A stretch of DNA of 64,000 nucleotides from Topomyia yanbarensis (lineage: Eukaryota; Arthropoda; Insecta; Diptera; Culicidae), in assembly GCF_030247195.1 (NCBI RefSeq), contig NC_080671.1, positions 66,463,412-66,527,411 on the forward strand. Direction: 5' to 3'. Under the pieces are notes generated by a model. It did not search any database. It was not told the DNA's origin and saw only the letters and a list, made by a program, of their open reading frames with translations. Below are positions 13,251 to 24,406 of this stretch, piece by piece. How positions within the stretch are numbered: the first letter of the stretch is position 1; each line of letters opens with the position of its first letter. The position numbers and the translations under genes are program-made.

Positions 13251-13542
13251 TGCCGAACTCGTCGAGCTGAAACGAATGGTATATGTCACTTGGCTTTCCG
13301 GGCCTCCGTTAAAAAATTGGTTTTCAGAGCAATTGCAATACCTTTCTATTGAGAAAGGCAAAACGTGATTCTGCTCCTGAAATCGTGAATATGAATTACG
13401 TTATTTCTTTTGAATATCCGATTGTCACCTCAAGTATACAAGATCAGAATTACGCATAAATAAATTACGAAAATCATAACTAATTTCCTGAAATCATGAA
13501 ATTCTCAATTAGGTTCTGGCTGTTTTAGTCGATATACCTAAT

Positions 13543-13755
13543 ATTCTGGTTGCAGTTGAAAACTGGAAAATCCAGCCAGCGACAATCGCATTTTCTCTGG
13601 TTCTAAACAATGGAATCACGTCGGAAGTAGTGCGCTGTTTTCGTACAATAATGCGCTATCCAGCGCACTGCTTCCGGCATCATGGATTAGCACTAAACAG
13701 GAGACAAGCCGATTGTCGCTGGATGGATTTTCCAGTTTTCAACTGCAACCAGAAT
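13543..13755. mobile_element. Hairpin MITE with ~93-bp arms
   Basis: The segment starting ATTCTGGTTGCAGTTGAAAA (13543 on) returns as its complement ending TTTTCAACTGCAACCAGAAT (to 13755). The arms cover nearly the whole element and leave a short central loop near 13634-13660. No coding capacity. Confidence 0.8.
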
Positions 13756-13835
13756 ACAAATCAGGGTACACTCAGGTTTTTTTCACGAGGTTTTTTTTTA
13801 CGCGGTATTTTTTACGCGGATTTTGAAATTCATGC

Positions 13836-14672
13836 GGAAAGATGGAGGAGACGGTTCTGCAAGACTCCTTATGGCCCACACCCCAATCAATATGGGTATT
13901 TTCGGAATGGTCTTGAAGAGTAGGTGCCAGAAATTGATTTTTGACACCATTTTGAAATCAAAGATGGCGACTTCCGGTTTAGCGAAATTCGCAATAACCC
14001 AATCAATATGGGTATTTTCAGAATGGTCTTGTAGAGTAGGTGCCAGAAATTGATTTTTGGCACCATTTTAAAATCAAAGATGCCAGAAATTGATTTTTGA
14101 CGGCATTTTGAAATCAAATATGGCGACTTCCGGTTTAGTTAAATCGCTATAACCCAATCAATATGGGTGTTTTCGGAAAGGTCTTGAAGAGTAGCTGCCA
14201 GAAATTGATTTTTGGCGTCTTTTTGAAATCAAATATGGCTACTTCCGGTTTAGTGAAATTTGATATACCCCAATCAATATGGGAATTTTCGGAATGGTCT
14301 TGAAGAGTATCTTTGATTTCAAAATGGCGTCAAAATCAATTTCTGGCACCTACTCTTCAAGACCATTCCGAAAATATCCATATTGATTGAGTTATAGCGA
14401 ATGCCGCTAAACCGGAAGTCGCCATCTTTGATTTCAAAATGGCGTCAAAATCAATTTCTGGCACCTACTCTTCAAGACCATTCCGAAAATATCCATATTG
14501 ATTGAGTTATGACGAATTTCGCCAAACCGGAAGTCAATATCTTTGATTTCAAAATGGCGTCAAAAAAAATTTCTGGAACGTACTTTTCAAGTCCATTCCG
14601 AAAATACCCATATTGTTGGGGTGTGGGCCATAAGGAGTCTTGCAGACCCGTCTCTTCCATCTTTCCGAAAAT
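13836..14672. repeat. Large palindrome made of ~120-bp tandem units
   Basis: Four units on the left (marked by AATATGGGTATTTTCGGAA and GATGGCGACTTCCGG, at about 13887, 14006, 14158 and 14276) are mirrored by three inverted units on the right (about 14383, 14501 and 14610), with the turn near 14310. The outer borders also match: GGAGACGGTTCTGCAAGACT near 13850 pairs with GTCTTGCAGACCCGTCTC near 14640. Open frames of 60-97 codons here are by-products of the repeat. It is probably a foldback-type element or MITE. Confidence 0.8.
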
Positions 14673-15050
14673 CTTCTAAGTCTTTGCATTCAAAAGGACT
14701 TAGAATATTTTTTGCAAAAACCGTGTTAATTGCGAAATCCACGCAAAATAAAGACTGCTAAAATTCTTCTAAGTTCTTTGCATTTAAAAGAAAAAAAGGA
14801 CTTAGATTTTTTTTTCGGAAATAAGTCTAAGTCTTTTGCATTCAAAAGGACTTAGAATATTTTTGCAAAAAGCCGCATTAATTGCGAAATCAGTGCAAAA
14901 AAAAACTTCCAAAAATATTCTGAGTCTTTTGCTTCGAGTTTTTTTTACGCGGATTTTCGAATCAACGCGGTCTTTTACGCAGATTTTCCAAATGGCGCGG
15001 TTTTTTTACACGGATTTTCCAATTAACGCGGTATTCCCCCTCTCGTCGGG
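14673..15050. repeat. Tandem repeat (TTCTAAGTCTTTGCATTC) and TTTTACGCGG runs
   Basis: A unit of about 130 bp containing CTAAGTCTTTGCATTC, AAAAGGACTTAGAATAT and TTAATTGCGAAATC is repeated two to three times from 14680 to 14935. It is followed by four variants of TTTTTACGCGGATTTTCC from 14938 to 15033. Similar TTTTTACGCGG runs lie left of the palindrome at 13788-13825, suggesting that both flank one composite element. Confidence 0.65.
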
Positions 15051-15134
15051 CCTGCAGATAACAAGCGTCATTTACTTTAGAAAATATATGGAATCATCAT
15101 GGAAATGGAATTTTTGACGTATGAGATTACATGA

Positions 15135-15223
15135 GGGCCCCTATTCTCACAGTCACGTCACCTAGTGAATAGAAGAATATTTCCTTCTAGTCACCAAGTG
15201 ACGTGACTGTGACAATAGGGCCC
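15135..15223. mobile_element. Small hairpin MITE
   Basis: Arms 15135-15168 and 15191-15223 are inverted copies (GGGCCCCTATTCTCACAGTC and its complement) with few mismatches, around a 22-bp loop. No coding capacity. Confidence 0.75.
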
Positions 15224-16953
15224 GAGATGGAAAATCTAGCACATACACTCGTATTTATATGCCATACACATTGCGACTGTGTTGATGTTCTAGACAAGAC
15301 ATCAAATAACTCAATTGGGCTTCTTATAGCCCCATGGTTCAAGGCCAAATATCATTTAGTGAATTTCAGCAGAAAATGGCAGTTCCAATTAGGTAGTAAG
15401 ACCATAAATTAATTCTTGGTAGTTGGAATTTCGGAACTAGAAACAGCGGAAAATATTTAAAGATTTCAACAAACTTTTATTTGTGGATTGAAATGATTGT
15501 AATTATAGTTTCTCTTTGATATAATTTTCCTTAAAATAGCTTCGATAGAAAAAATATGGATTATTTAGTTTATTTTCCTTTCATGCAATCATTGTCGCTG
15601 ATAAACCGCCCGAGTGTCACACAAAAAAAATTAACTATTATTTATCAACTATTCTGATGAGTGTCAATACTGCCAACAGAAAGTTAATCAACAGCAACGT
15701 ATATTAACCATGCAACCTTTGTCCATTCGAGTGGTGTTTGCTTACAGTGCTAATCAGTCTTGTTTCTATTATTCACTCTATGCTATTTATTCTCGTTGTT
15801 CTATGGTCGCTTTTGCAAATGCTTGCTTAGTAACTCCGAAGTGGGTTGTCGCTGCAACGAGGTAGTTGATTGATACATGCTTAGTTTGATTCCCTTAGGT
15901 TAATATTCGTTTCCATTTGTTTGTTTAGATTCGAATCCAATCCTTTTGGATCCCCGTGTATTGTTTCTATAGCACACGCACACATAACTAAAACAATAGT
16001 TGAGAGCAATCCTTTGCCACCCGACGGTGGCCGACTAGTTTGTTGAATACATGCGAAAAGATTTCGTTCATTGTTTAGGCATTATTTAAATATTTCTCAT
16101 TGCTTAGTCTCGCGCGAGACCGCCATCATCAGATCATGTAGGTGTCTAAGCCTATTGCCTATAATGAAAAGATAATTCTACTAGGTGAAACGTCTTTTCG
16201 TTAGCTTTTTAATATGAATGATAAAACTTTGAATGTACATTGAACAGGGTTTACATTGTTCTATTTGGCTTAATTTTCCAAGCCATATGCATGATAACTG
16301 TTAGTTTGCTATTTTGGCATGCGGAGTTGGAGAACCATTCCCATCAGATAACGTAACCACTGATAGGTTAGATTGTGAATACTTGGATTTTTCGGTATGC
16401 TATTCACAATGTGAGAGAGCATGCAAATGGTTCTCCAATTCAACTGGACGGCATAATATTTGTACTATTGTGTTTGAATTGCGTTTTCAACAAAGTTCAG
16501 CTAGCATTTTCAACTACTTCATCTATAAACTTTCTTTTAAATAATTCAACCTAATACAAAGTCTTTATATATGAAGGTCCCAGCACGCGTCAAAACGAAA
16601 ACTGCCTCTGTGTCCGTATGTATGACAGATTCTTCGAAGCTTGGTAGCATCTACGTCACTAATACCACGTTTTATAGGCTGCCATTGTTAACTACCACTA
16701 ACAATTTTGACGCATGCTAGTATCTTGTTTAGAGTGACTTTTAATGTTTAATCTAATACTACTTTTTATCATCCATGAGATAAAAATTGATTATTTTTAC
16801 TAATACATATGTTTATAAACTTTACAAACTTCGCTCAACGAATATGTTTAGATCATTACCTAGTACTTAGCAAGAATTCTTCCGGTCAGGATGTTCTGGT
16901 GCCGACTTTGGTTTAGTAGCGGATTTTCCAGTGCCAACGAGATCTACTCGATG
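15224..16953 (-). other. Probable VKR 3' UTR and flank
   Basis: Lies just past the VKR stop codon on the minus strand. No coding content. Candidate minus-strand AATAAA signals are seen as TTTATT at 15786-15791 and 15476-15481. A short inverted pair (GAGTTGGAGAACCATT near 16324 and AATGGTTCTCCAATTC near 16427) could form a hairpin in the transcript. The UTR end cannot be fixed. Confidence 0.45.
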
Positions 16954-19122
16954 CTATAAAACACTGGTACTGGTGCTACGATTTCCAATTGTAACAGTCC
17001 CGTTAGAGTGTGTTATCAACACTGGAGCACGGTTTTTACCGAAACCAAACATGGGCACATACCGCAGAAGACTGTTGTTACTTTTCGATATCTCCGTGTC
17101 ACGTTGCAACAACGGCTCAATTGGGTTGTACACGTTCAATCCGACCGATCCATTTGTGGTTGTGGTATCAGTCGTTGGTACCGTGTCATCACAGTGTCGA
17201 AAATCTGTTCCAACGTTCAGATCATTTAAATTTATTCCCGGCCGCATATTCATTCCGGTGTAACCACTTGGTGATTGGTTAAGATCATTTATCTGAGGGG
17301 TACCAACCAAAATGTCAGCAGTTGGTTCGTCTTTGCGCTTTCTTAGTCCCGGCAGCAATTCAAACTGGTCGCTGTCTGTTTCGGGCATCTGAACCGAAGC
17401 TAGTGGAACGTCCATACATGGGCTTAATAATCGGGGGTAGTTTGAAATGAACTCAGCCACTTCTGATGCACTGGGACGCTTTTTGTAATCTTGATTCCAG
17501 CAAGCTTTCATGAGACCCTCTAATTGAGGTCTGACACCAGCGGGGGTAGTCAAACAGTTTCCTCTTTTGAGATGTTCCAATACCTGGTTGTTTGTCATTC
17601 CTTGGAACGGGAACGATCCGAATGTGATAATTTCGTATAATAGTACCGCATATGACCACACATCGGATGCTGGGGTGAATACACCCAAAGCCAGCGATTC
17701 GGGGGCCATCCATCTTACTGGAAGCATTCCTTTACGATTAAATCGATAATAATCATTTTCAAAAGTTGGACGTGCCATACCGAAATCACCAAGCTTAACC
17801 ACTCGCTGAGCATTAACCATACAGTTTCGACAGGCAATATCCCTATGTACGTATTTTTGTTCGGCCAAATAAGAAAGGGCTCTTGAAACATCAAGTGCCA
17901 TCATCGTCAAGCGCTTGGGAGATATGTCTGACTCGTCCGACTGTTTGTTTCCGACCAGGTGTCTTCGAGCCAGTAAATAAGTTTTCAAATCTCCATACAG
18001 CATAAACTCCATAACCGTGTAAACGGGTTCGGTCTGTAGACAAACGCCGAGAAGTTTCACAATATTGTTGTGATCAAATCGTTTCATGGCCTCTGCTTCT
18101 GAAAGAAAATCGACCTTATCCTCAGTAGTAGATCCAATTTTTAATGTTTTAACTGCAACGGCGGTCCAGCCTTCTCCATCGATTTGCGCTTCTCCTCCGT
18201 ATACCGTTCCGAAAGCTCCCTCGCCTAACCTTCGATTAATCACAACACGATCCTTTGGAATCTCCCATTTATCTAGCGTGTTAAGTGGAATCGATGAAGG
18301 TGACAGCAAATCAATTCCAAACTTCTGCAAATACTTGGCTGATGTTTTTATCTTGCGATCGTACCGAATTTGGAAGAAACAGAACGAGGCAAGCGAAATC
18401 ATGGCAATCGCCAACACACACATGAATCCGGTGAAGATCAACACAGCTCCATCACAGTCCGTTCCGAAAAACCTCGCCAATCCACTTAGATTGCAATCCA
18501 GCGCACCATCATCTGGAACCTTCCCGTCCCGGGTCATCCAAACGATCGCCGATTGATTCAGCGTCAGAGTTCCACCCATCAGTTGATACTCACTTTCGGA
18601 AATATTTGGTGTGAACTGTCCCACGATATTTGGCGTCCCGTTGATCCACTGCAGCACATTGATAATTGCATAACGCGAACCTTCTTCTCCGAAGCGGATC
18701 CGTCCGGATACTCCTTGGAAATCAGTCGCCCTGATAACCTCCATCAATCGCTTGGTCGTTTTCGGCGAATGAAGGTCACTCAAATATGACGGGTCTTCAC
18801 GAATTAGTTTGTCAAGTGCCAGTGCATAGACCCAAACCGCATCGTACGCATATCCGGCATAATCCGATGGCAGCAAATTGTGCTGCTGCAAAATCTCGCT
18901 ATAATCCGATCTCCACTCCCCGACCGTGGTATTGCTGACGTCTAGCGCGTTTTGATCGTTGGCGAATGGAGCATGCGATAGTGAAAAGTGACCGTTGATT
19001 GCTCGGAGCATTTCTCGTGGCGTACACTTGGCCTGCGGCCCGCTGGGATCGGCCTGACTTTGGTTCCACTGATTGGACAGCCAAACCGGTAGGAACCAGA
19101 TGTAGCCGTTCTCCGCTGTCAT
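16954..19122 (-). CDS. VKR: Venus kinase receptor, last exon (VFT lobe, TM, tyrosine kinase)
   Basis: This last exon, 722 codons plus stop, encodes the C-terminal half of a Venus kinase receptor, a single-pass receptor tyrosine kinase of the plasma membrane. Exon residues 1-220 finish the Venus flytrap module. A hydrophobic helix covers about 226-250, and the kinase domain about 285-560. Visible kinase features are the Gly loop GEGAFG (300-305), VAVK lysine (325), alpha-C Glu (342), HRDIACRN loop (428-435 region), DFG (446) and insulin-receptor-like LPVRWMAPES. The activation loop has DYYR, but the first tyrosine of the insulin-receptor YxxxYY motif is Phe. A 160-residue tail follows. The acceptor TTTACTTGCAG ends at 19123 and joins in phase 0 to the exon at 56749. 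In Aedes aegypti, VKR responds to ovary ecdysteroidogenic hormone. All catalytic residues are present. The preceding intron is about 37.6 kb. Confidence 0.95.
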   Translation of the reverse strand: MTAENGYIWFLPVWLSNQWNQSQADPSGPQAKCTPREMLRAINGHFSLSHAPFANDQNALDVSNTTVGEWRSDYSEILQQHNLLPSDYAGYAYDAVWVYALALDKLIREDPSYLSDLHSPKTTKRLMEVIRATDFQGVSGRIRFGEEGSRYAIINVLQWINGTPNIVGQFTPNISESEYQLMGGTLTLNQSAIVWMTRDGKVPDDGALDCNLSGLARFFGTDCDGAVLIFTGFMCVLAIAMISLASFCFFQIRYDRKIKTSAKYLQKFGIDLLSPSSIPLNTLDKWEIPKDRVVINRRLGEGAFGTVYGGEAQIDGEGWTAVAVKTLKIGSTTEDKVDFLSEAEAMKRFDHNNIVKLLGVCLQTEPVYTVMEFMLYGDLKTYLLARRHLVGNKQSDESDISPKRLTMMALDVSRALSYLAEQKYVHRDIACRNCMVNAQRVVKLGDFGMARPTFENDYYRFNRKGMLPVRWMAPESLALGVFTPASDVWSYAVLLYEIITFGSFPFQGMTNNQVLEHLKRGNCLTTPAGVRPQLEGLMKACWNQDYKKRPSASEVAEFISNYPRLLSPCMDVPLASVQMPETDSDQFELLPGLRKRKDEPTADILVGTPQINDLNQSPSGYTGMNMRPGINLNDLNVGTDFRHCDDTVPTTDTTTTNGSVGLNVYNPIEPLLQRDTEISKSNNSLLRYVPMFGFGKNRAPVLITHSNGTVTIGNRSTSTSVL

Positions 19123-19489
19123 CTGCAAGTAAATAAATGGAAAGAGGGAATCGTTAGGAATCGAATCGACAATAATTTAAATTGCTGTTTTAGTGTAAAA
19201 TTAAATTAGAGACCTAGGGATTTATATAAAAATGGTGTCTCACATAGAAAAACAACTTTTCGAATGTTCTTAAATGGCAGTTAATTTTAAATTCGACTTC
19301 AAAATGTTCAAAAGGTTTATCGTAGGATCAATGAAGATAAGTTACCAACTCCAAGAACTCCGAATATTCCCCAAATCATTACATTGATTCCAACATGATT
19401 GACAGTCGATCTTAAAATTTGCGATTCTAAATTAGCGCTCTCTCCCTGCCCTCAGATCTAAAAAAACTACATTTGCGACTTTTTGGTGG

Positions 19490-19640
19490 TATCCAACGGG
19501 AAAAACAGATCGAAATGGTGAGTTAAACGAAAGCAAATGTATGCAAAATTCCCCCGGTCGCAGGATTCGAACCTGCAACCCTTGGAATTCCAGCCCATGA
19601 ATAAGCTCTTATGCTATCCCTGGCAATGACGACGTCTCAG
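19490..19640 (-). repeat. tRNA-like SINE fragment
   Basis: On the minus strand, GCAGGTTCGAATCCTGC near 19559-19578 is a perfect T-arm with a canonical B box, preceded by a plausible but irregular A-box region. The anticodon arm does not fold normally, so it is not a functional tRNA. The arrangement is typical of tRNA-derived SINEs; the family and exact ends are not determined. Confidence 0.5.
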
Positions 19641-20099
19641 GAAGAACACACGATTATCGCATTGGCGACAGTGATGGTACAACGGCCTCTAAAGAGAGAT
19701 TACACACAACCGCAGCTGCCACCCAACATATATTTGATCTATTTAATTTCCCCGTTCGATACCAAGGTCATTAGTCTTATGTCTGATTTTAGTTCATTAC
19801 GCATCGGTACTTCGGTGACGGCGACAGAGCTGATATGAGCTTTATCTGATAGCTCTAATTCACTCACAAGAGTTTACAAGTTTCTATGGTAATATTTATG
19901 GAAAATCGGAAATAAAAACTCAAAGTTCAATAAAAAATCTCACGGTAACTATTCATACTTTAAAACTTGAGGTCGCGTAACTTATTTTATTATGAACAGC
20001 TTTGTTGAAGGTGCATATTGATTGGAGGTTCCCCGACAAAGTTATTTAACTTTGCAGGTCAATCGAATTTTGAGAAATTTCCTATTCTAAGCATGTGCT
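19641..20099. other. Intronic, nothing recognised
   Basis: No coding segment or clear element boundary is seen in this stretch of the VKR intron. Confidence 0.45.
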
Positions 20100-21097
20100 A
20101 GAAAAAAGGCAACACAACAGGAATCTAAATTTAATGGCTCAAAAGACACGTTCCCCGTATGCAGTCGGGGATTTGTGCCTTGCCGTGTCTTCTCAATATT
20201 TCTTGAGCGGAAGGAAAGGAGAAGGAGGAGGTAGGAAGTAGAATTGGAAGGGTGGGAAAAATAACAGCAAAAAAACAAACAGCAGGTAAGTTAATCTCAC
20301 AAGTAGTTCAAATCGCCTGCGAGTAAGCCTACGAAACTTTAGTGTGTCTCTGAGTTCCAGTCGTCCAAACACGGTGTTGTCTATGTAAGGACGGTCGAAA
20401 ACTCGATATCGCAATTGCGCTACTGCTGAGCAGTAGCAGATGATATGAGGTTTTCCGTAGTTGGATCCACAAAGATCACATGAAAATGACTCAGCGTGCT
20501 GAATAATTGTCATGTGATAATTAAGTTTGCAGTGGCCGGTTAAAGCCCTGGTCAGCATGCGGCAATGGAGTTTCGAAAAATGGAGGAGATTTTTCGAAAT
20601 CACTAGGCACGATTGCTCTAGGAAAGCCTTGGTTTGGTGATATATTTGTAGATTTCTCCAATGATTGCGATGCTCGGACGAAGCTCAAGACCGTATATTT
20701 TCTCTAATCCAACTTGTCGAAATTGGCAGAGTGGTCTCAGGAAGTCAGTCGCTGCATCTGCCCTGGCCAATTCGTCAGCCCATTCATTTCCAGTAATACC
20801 GGAATGTCATAACACCCAGTCAAAATAGAGTGTTGACAATGCTTAATTCTTTGATTTGGGTTCGGCCCGAGATTGCTAGCTTGGACCGTGATTTGTCTGA
20901 GCTTTGCAGCCTGACTGTCGGAGTAGAAGTTTATAACATTGCCGAACAAGCTCTGTTGAAGGACCTACTGTACCCCGCACATAATCGTGAAGATTTCTAC
21001 TTAGAATACAGTATATTATCTACACCAACATCAGCACGTCCCTCCATCAGAGAATCGTCAATGTAATAGACCGCTTGCGGTTGTTGTTGTCTCTCCA
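20100..21097 (-). pseudogene. RNase H and C-terminal end of a LOA-like LINE
   Basis: Read on the minus strand, the region begins with RNase H pieces (DDSLMEGRADVGV near 21060, NFYSDSQAA near 20930). It continues through a frameshifted stretch to a C-terminal segment (LTRALTGHCKLNYHM, SFSCDLCGSNYGKPH) near 20560-20420, and a short 3' tail. The last segment matches the C-terminus of the LINE at 52.8-54.5 kb (LIRHFKLNYHM, YSCDLCDSDYGTS). Several frameshifts show that it is dead. The right edge at about 21097 is abrupt and meets CAGTGGCGGCGC, which could be the end of another DNA element. It may be the missing 3' part of the LINE at 26.5-37.9 kb. Confidence 0.7.
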
Positions 21098-21304
21098 TAT
21101 CAGTGGCGGCGCGAGATGATTTGCCGCACGGGGCCAAAAATTAAATTTGCCGCCCTTTTTATAATGAATTTTCAAAAGAGTTGGGTTTGTATTGTATTTG
21201 ACCAGACCTGCAACCTTTTCTGTATCACTTGAAAAGTACATTCTTTTTTTTTATTTTGCGGTACCTTGTGATTATTCATTATGGTACAAGAGTGAAATTT
21301 TTTA

Positions 21305-22775
21305 ATAGTATTTGTATTTTTTGCCTTTCTCATATAAAGAAAGGCTATGCAATCACTGTAAAAATCGACTTTTTAACCGAGGCCCGGAGGGCCGAGTGTC
21401 ATACACCATTCGATTCAGTTCGTCGAGATCGGCAAATGTCTGTGTGTGTATGTATGTGTGTGTGTATGTGTGTGTGTGTATGTGTGTGTGTGTCATTTAA
21501 ACTCACACAATTTTCTCAGAGATGGCTGAACCGATTTTCGCAAACTTAGTTTCATCTGAAAGGTATAACGCTCCCATAAGCTGCTATTGAATTTTTAGTT
21601 GATCCGACTTCCGGTTCCGGAGTTACGGGTTGAAGAGTGCGGTCACACAGCAAATTCCCATATAAACTGGTACCACCATGATGTTCAAATGATGTAAAAC
21701 ATATTAAAATTGATGTAACATTACTCTAGTTTGCGGGTCTGGATCACTAATGATCAATCAAAGCAGCTTTGACCACATTGGCCACCTATGACAGTTCATG
21801 ACGCCCCCGGGGAACCCGCCAAGTTCCTAAGCTAATATCACACCCATTCCCCAACGAATTCTCTACCGATTTTTACAAACTTGATTTCAAATGAAAGATA
21901 CAGTAATGCCATTGACTGCTGCTGAATTTCATTCGGTTCTGACTCTTGCTTCCGGAGTTACAGGGGTGTTAGTAAGGATACACTGGAATTTCTCATATAA
22001 ATCGGTACAATCGTAATACCTCAGAGGCTAAAAACTATTGAAATGGTCACCAAATTACTTCTAATCGCAGATCTAGATCACTGATTGCCAATCAAACATT
22101 CTTTAAATATATTGTCCACTATCGACGATTCCGGAAGTCCGGAATTCCGGGCATATTCCACAATTAAAGTCAAATCGGTTCTTCGGTGATGACTGAACCG
22201 ATTTTCTCAAACCAAGTCTCAAATGGAAGGCAAAATATGCAGTTGAGTATTGCGTCGATCACGCAGCAAATCCCGATTCTAACGAATTCTGCGATGAATT
22301 GGTGAGGTGATTTTTTTTCCAAAATATAAACACAACTGTTGAATTTGTAGATCTAGGTCACCAACAGTCATTCAAAGTCTCTTTGGCCACACTGGCCACC
22401 ATCGACGGATCCGGAAGCATCCAAATTCAGAATAACGGTTATATTGGTTTTTCGAAAATGGCTAGAACGATTTGATCAACTTAGTCTCAAAAGAAAGGTG
22501 TTGCGTCCCCGGAAGCTGATATTAAATTCCATCTCCATCCGACTTCCAGCTCCGGAGTTACGGGTTGTGGAGTGCGATCACACAGAAAACTCCGATTCAA
22601 ACCGATACCTCGATGAATGCAAAAAGGTGCTCTTATATATACTTACCAAGTGTAATAAGAATGAAAGACATTTCCATAATGTTATATTGTACGAACCAGT
22701 TATTAAATCATAGTTTGTAGAAATGAGAAAGGCACAATTGCACCTATAGGTGGATTAAAACAGGTTTTTTTAATA
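21305..22775. repeat. Modular mosquito interspersed repeat, copy 2 (inverted to copy 1)
   Basis: Starts with TTGCCTTTCTCATATAAAG, then AACCGAGGCCCGGAGGGCC, a (TG)n tract (21436-21495), and about four modules of roughly 300 bp. The modules are recognised by GACTTCCGGTTCCGGAGTTA (near 21605, 21940 and 22540) and 'ttggccac..atcgacg' phrases. It ends with GAGAAAGGCACAATTGCACC and GGTGGATTAAAACAGGTTTT near 22728-22768, the complement of the left edge of copy 1. No protein is encoded. Confidence 0.65.
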
Positions 22776-22989
22776 CTAATAACAAGGTCGCCGAATGTTG
22801 AATACTTCCCAGTCTTCGCAGGTTCTAGCTCGTGCCTCAGCTTTGAATGTGATTGTTTGTCAAACGTCCCTAGGGGAAAGGGCGGCCGAATGCATCTGTC
22901 ATAATATCAAATTTCACCTTAACAAACTAACAATCGTCATTATTATCTTAGTGACTTAGTGACCAGATAATTCGAATCATATCTGAATG

Positions 22990-24240
22990 TATTTTAGATT
23001 TACAGGTTACTCGATCTTGGACCGCCAGTTTTATGGACGCCCACCGCACGAGCATCTTCCTCAATTGTGCACAGCCAGCGAGAGCGGGGTTTGCCTCGAA
23101 ATCGACGGCCTCTTCCTGGTTCTCTGCTTGTCATAACTTTAATTGGTATCTTTTTCGTTTGTCTGCACTACAAGCCCAGCTCACTATAGTCTACCGTGTT
23201 TTATCAGCCTTCCAATGTCAGCATGGTTGTATACTTGGTACTATTGGGGGTCCGTGCGTCTGCGCCATTCTCCATTTTCTTCTTCTCCCAAACAAGCCGG
23301 GCATTCGATACCCTGCTTCCTTCAATATCCATGGCCGTTCAGAGCAACAAGGAGTATCAGCGATTTGTGCGCATTCTTAGACTGTGGAACTCTAGCTGAC
23401 TATGTAAACCATATTCGCAGCAGCAACATGCATTTTTCCTTCGCGGCTAGCATCGTTATCATATGTATCATATCGTTAGTTATATAAATTGGTTTTCTGT
23501 ACCCCATCGTTTTCCACCTTGAACCCAACACGACTGCCACGTTCTCTGCCAGCTACCATGTACTTTGTCTTGTCAGACTTTATAGTCAGCCCGATTCTTG
23601 CAGCTTCCCTTTTAAAAGGCAACAATGCATCTTCCACTGCTCTGCGATCAACGCCAATGATATTGATTGCAAAGCCAAGAAGCATGTGAGATCTCGTGAT
23701 GATGGTTCCGTTCCTTTGCACATCAGATCTTCGTATCGCTTGGTTGTATCCCATTCAGCGTCATCCAAATCAGGTTAATCAGTTTTGTCGGGAAACCATG
23801 CTCAAGGATTATCTGCCACAGTTCATTTCGTTTTACTGAATCGTATGCCGCCTTGAAATCCACAAACAGATGGTGAGTCCGCAAGTTGTATTCCCGGAAT
23901 ATATCCAGAATTTGTCGCATTTGGTCCGTCGTTGATCGTCCTTCTCGAAACCCGTTTTGATATTCACCGACAAAGGATTCAGCCAACAGACGCTGTCTTC
24001 TCAAAAGAACACGAGAGACTACCTTGTAGGCAGCATTGAGGATCGTTATGCCTCGGAAGGCATTATGTTCGAAATTGTAGTCCTTCTTGAAGATAGGACA
24101 TATGAGGCCATTCAACCAATCCGAAGGCATTCTTTCTACCACGCAGATCATCCCGATCACGGAGTGGATTGCTGCTTACAACCGGTCACTTTTTAGACTT
24201 TTAGAAGTTTACCCGGGATTCCGCCCTTCGCAACGGCCTT
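22990..24240 (-). pseudogene. Decayed RTE-like LINE (RT to C-terminus)
   Basis: Minus-strand reading gives a reverse transcriptase segment at 24160-23760 (FRGITILNAAYKVVSR, GFREGRSTTDQMRQIL, HHLFVDFKAAYDSVKRNELW). A jump follows to the palm/thumb region at 23750-23480 (RNGTIITRSHMLLGFA, AARIGLTIKSDKTKYMVAGR). A frameshifted C-terminal region lies at 23400-22990, containing SREPGRGRRFRGKPRSRW. The segment between the first RT part and SHMLLGF is deleted, and the FADD box is damaged. Motif style fits the RTE group of mosquito non-LTR elements; the clade is inferred. Confidence 0.75.
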
Positions 24241-24406
24241 ATCGTTTTTAAACTCTCGGATCCACTCATTCTATAGAACGGTTGTTTAATCGACGATGCT
24301 GGACCAACGCAGCCGTTACACGTAACAGAAAAGGAAACACCTTTCCAATGGAATTAAAAAATTGAAAACGCACTACTTGTATACTTTTTGAGGTAGAGAC
24401 ATTTAA

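Larger units (their letters stand above)
10720..13365. repeat. Modular mosquito interspersed repeat, copy 1
   Basis: The left edge (10720-10770) reads AACCTGTTTTAATCCACCTAGCGGTGCAATTGTACC with following TTTCTCA, and its complement forms the right edge of copy 2 near 22720-22775. The 12400-13365 part holds tandem modules of about 300 bp recognised by TTCCGGAACCGG, GGAAGTCGGATC and 'gatggtggccaatgtgg' phrases, ending in a (CA)n tract and GAGAAAGGCAAAA. It is interrupted by a TTAA-flanked MITE at 11402. I recognise the style as an abundant culicid repeat but cannot name the family. Confidence 0.55.

Noticed and set aside
16931..18789. Plus-strand frames opposite the VKR kinase exon
   Set aside because: Antisense shadows of a conserved kinase coding sequence.
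19555..19625. tRNA gene on the minus strand
   Set aside because: The T-arm and B box are good, but no proper anticodon arm or acceptor stem forms; better read as a SINE.
23033..23487. Plus-strand frames of 67-115 codons
   Set aside because: They lie antisense to the decayed RTE-like LINE, whose minus-strand reading gives recognisable motifs.
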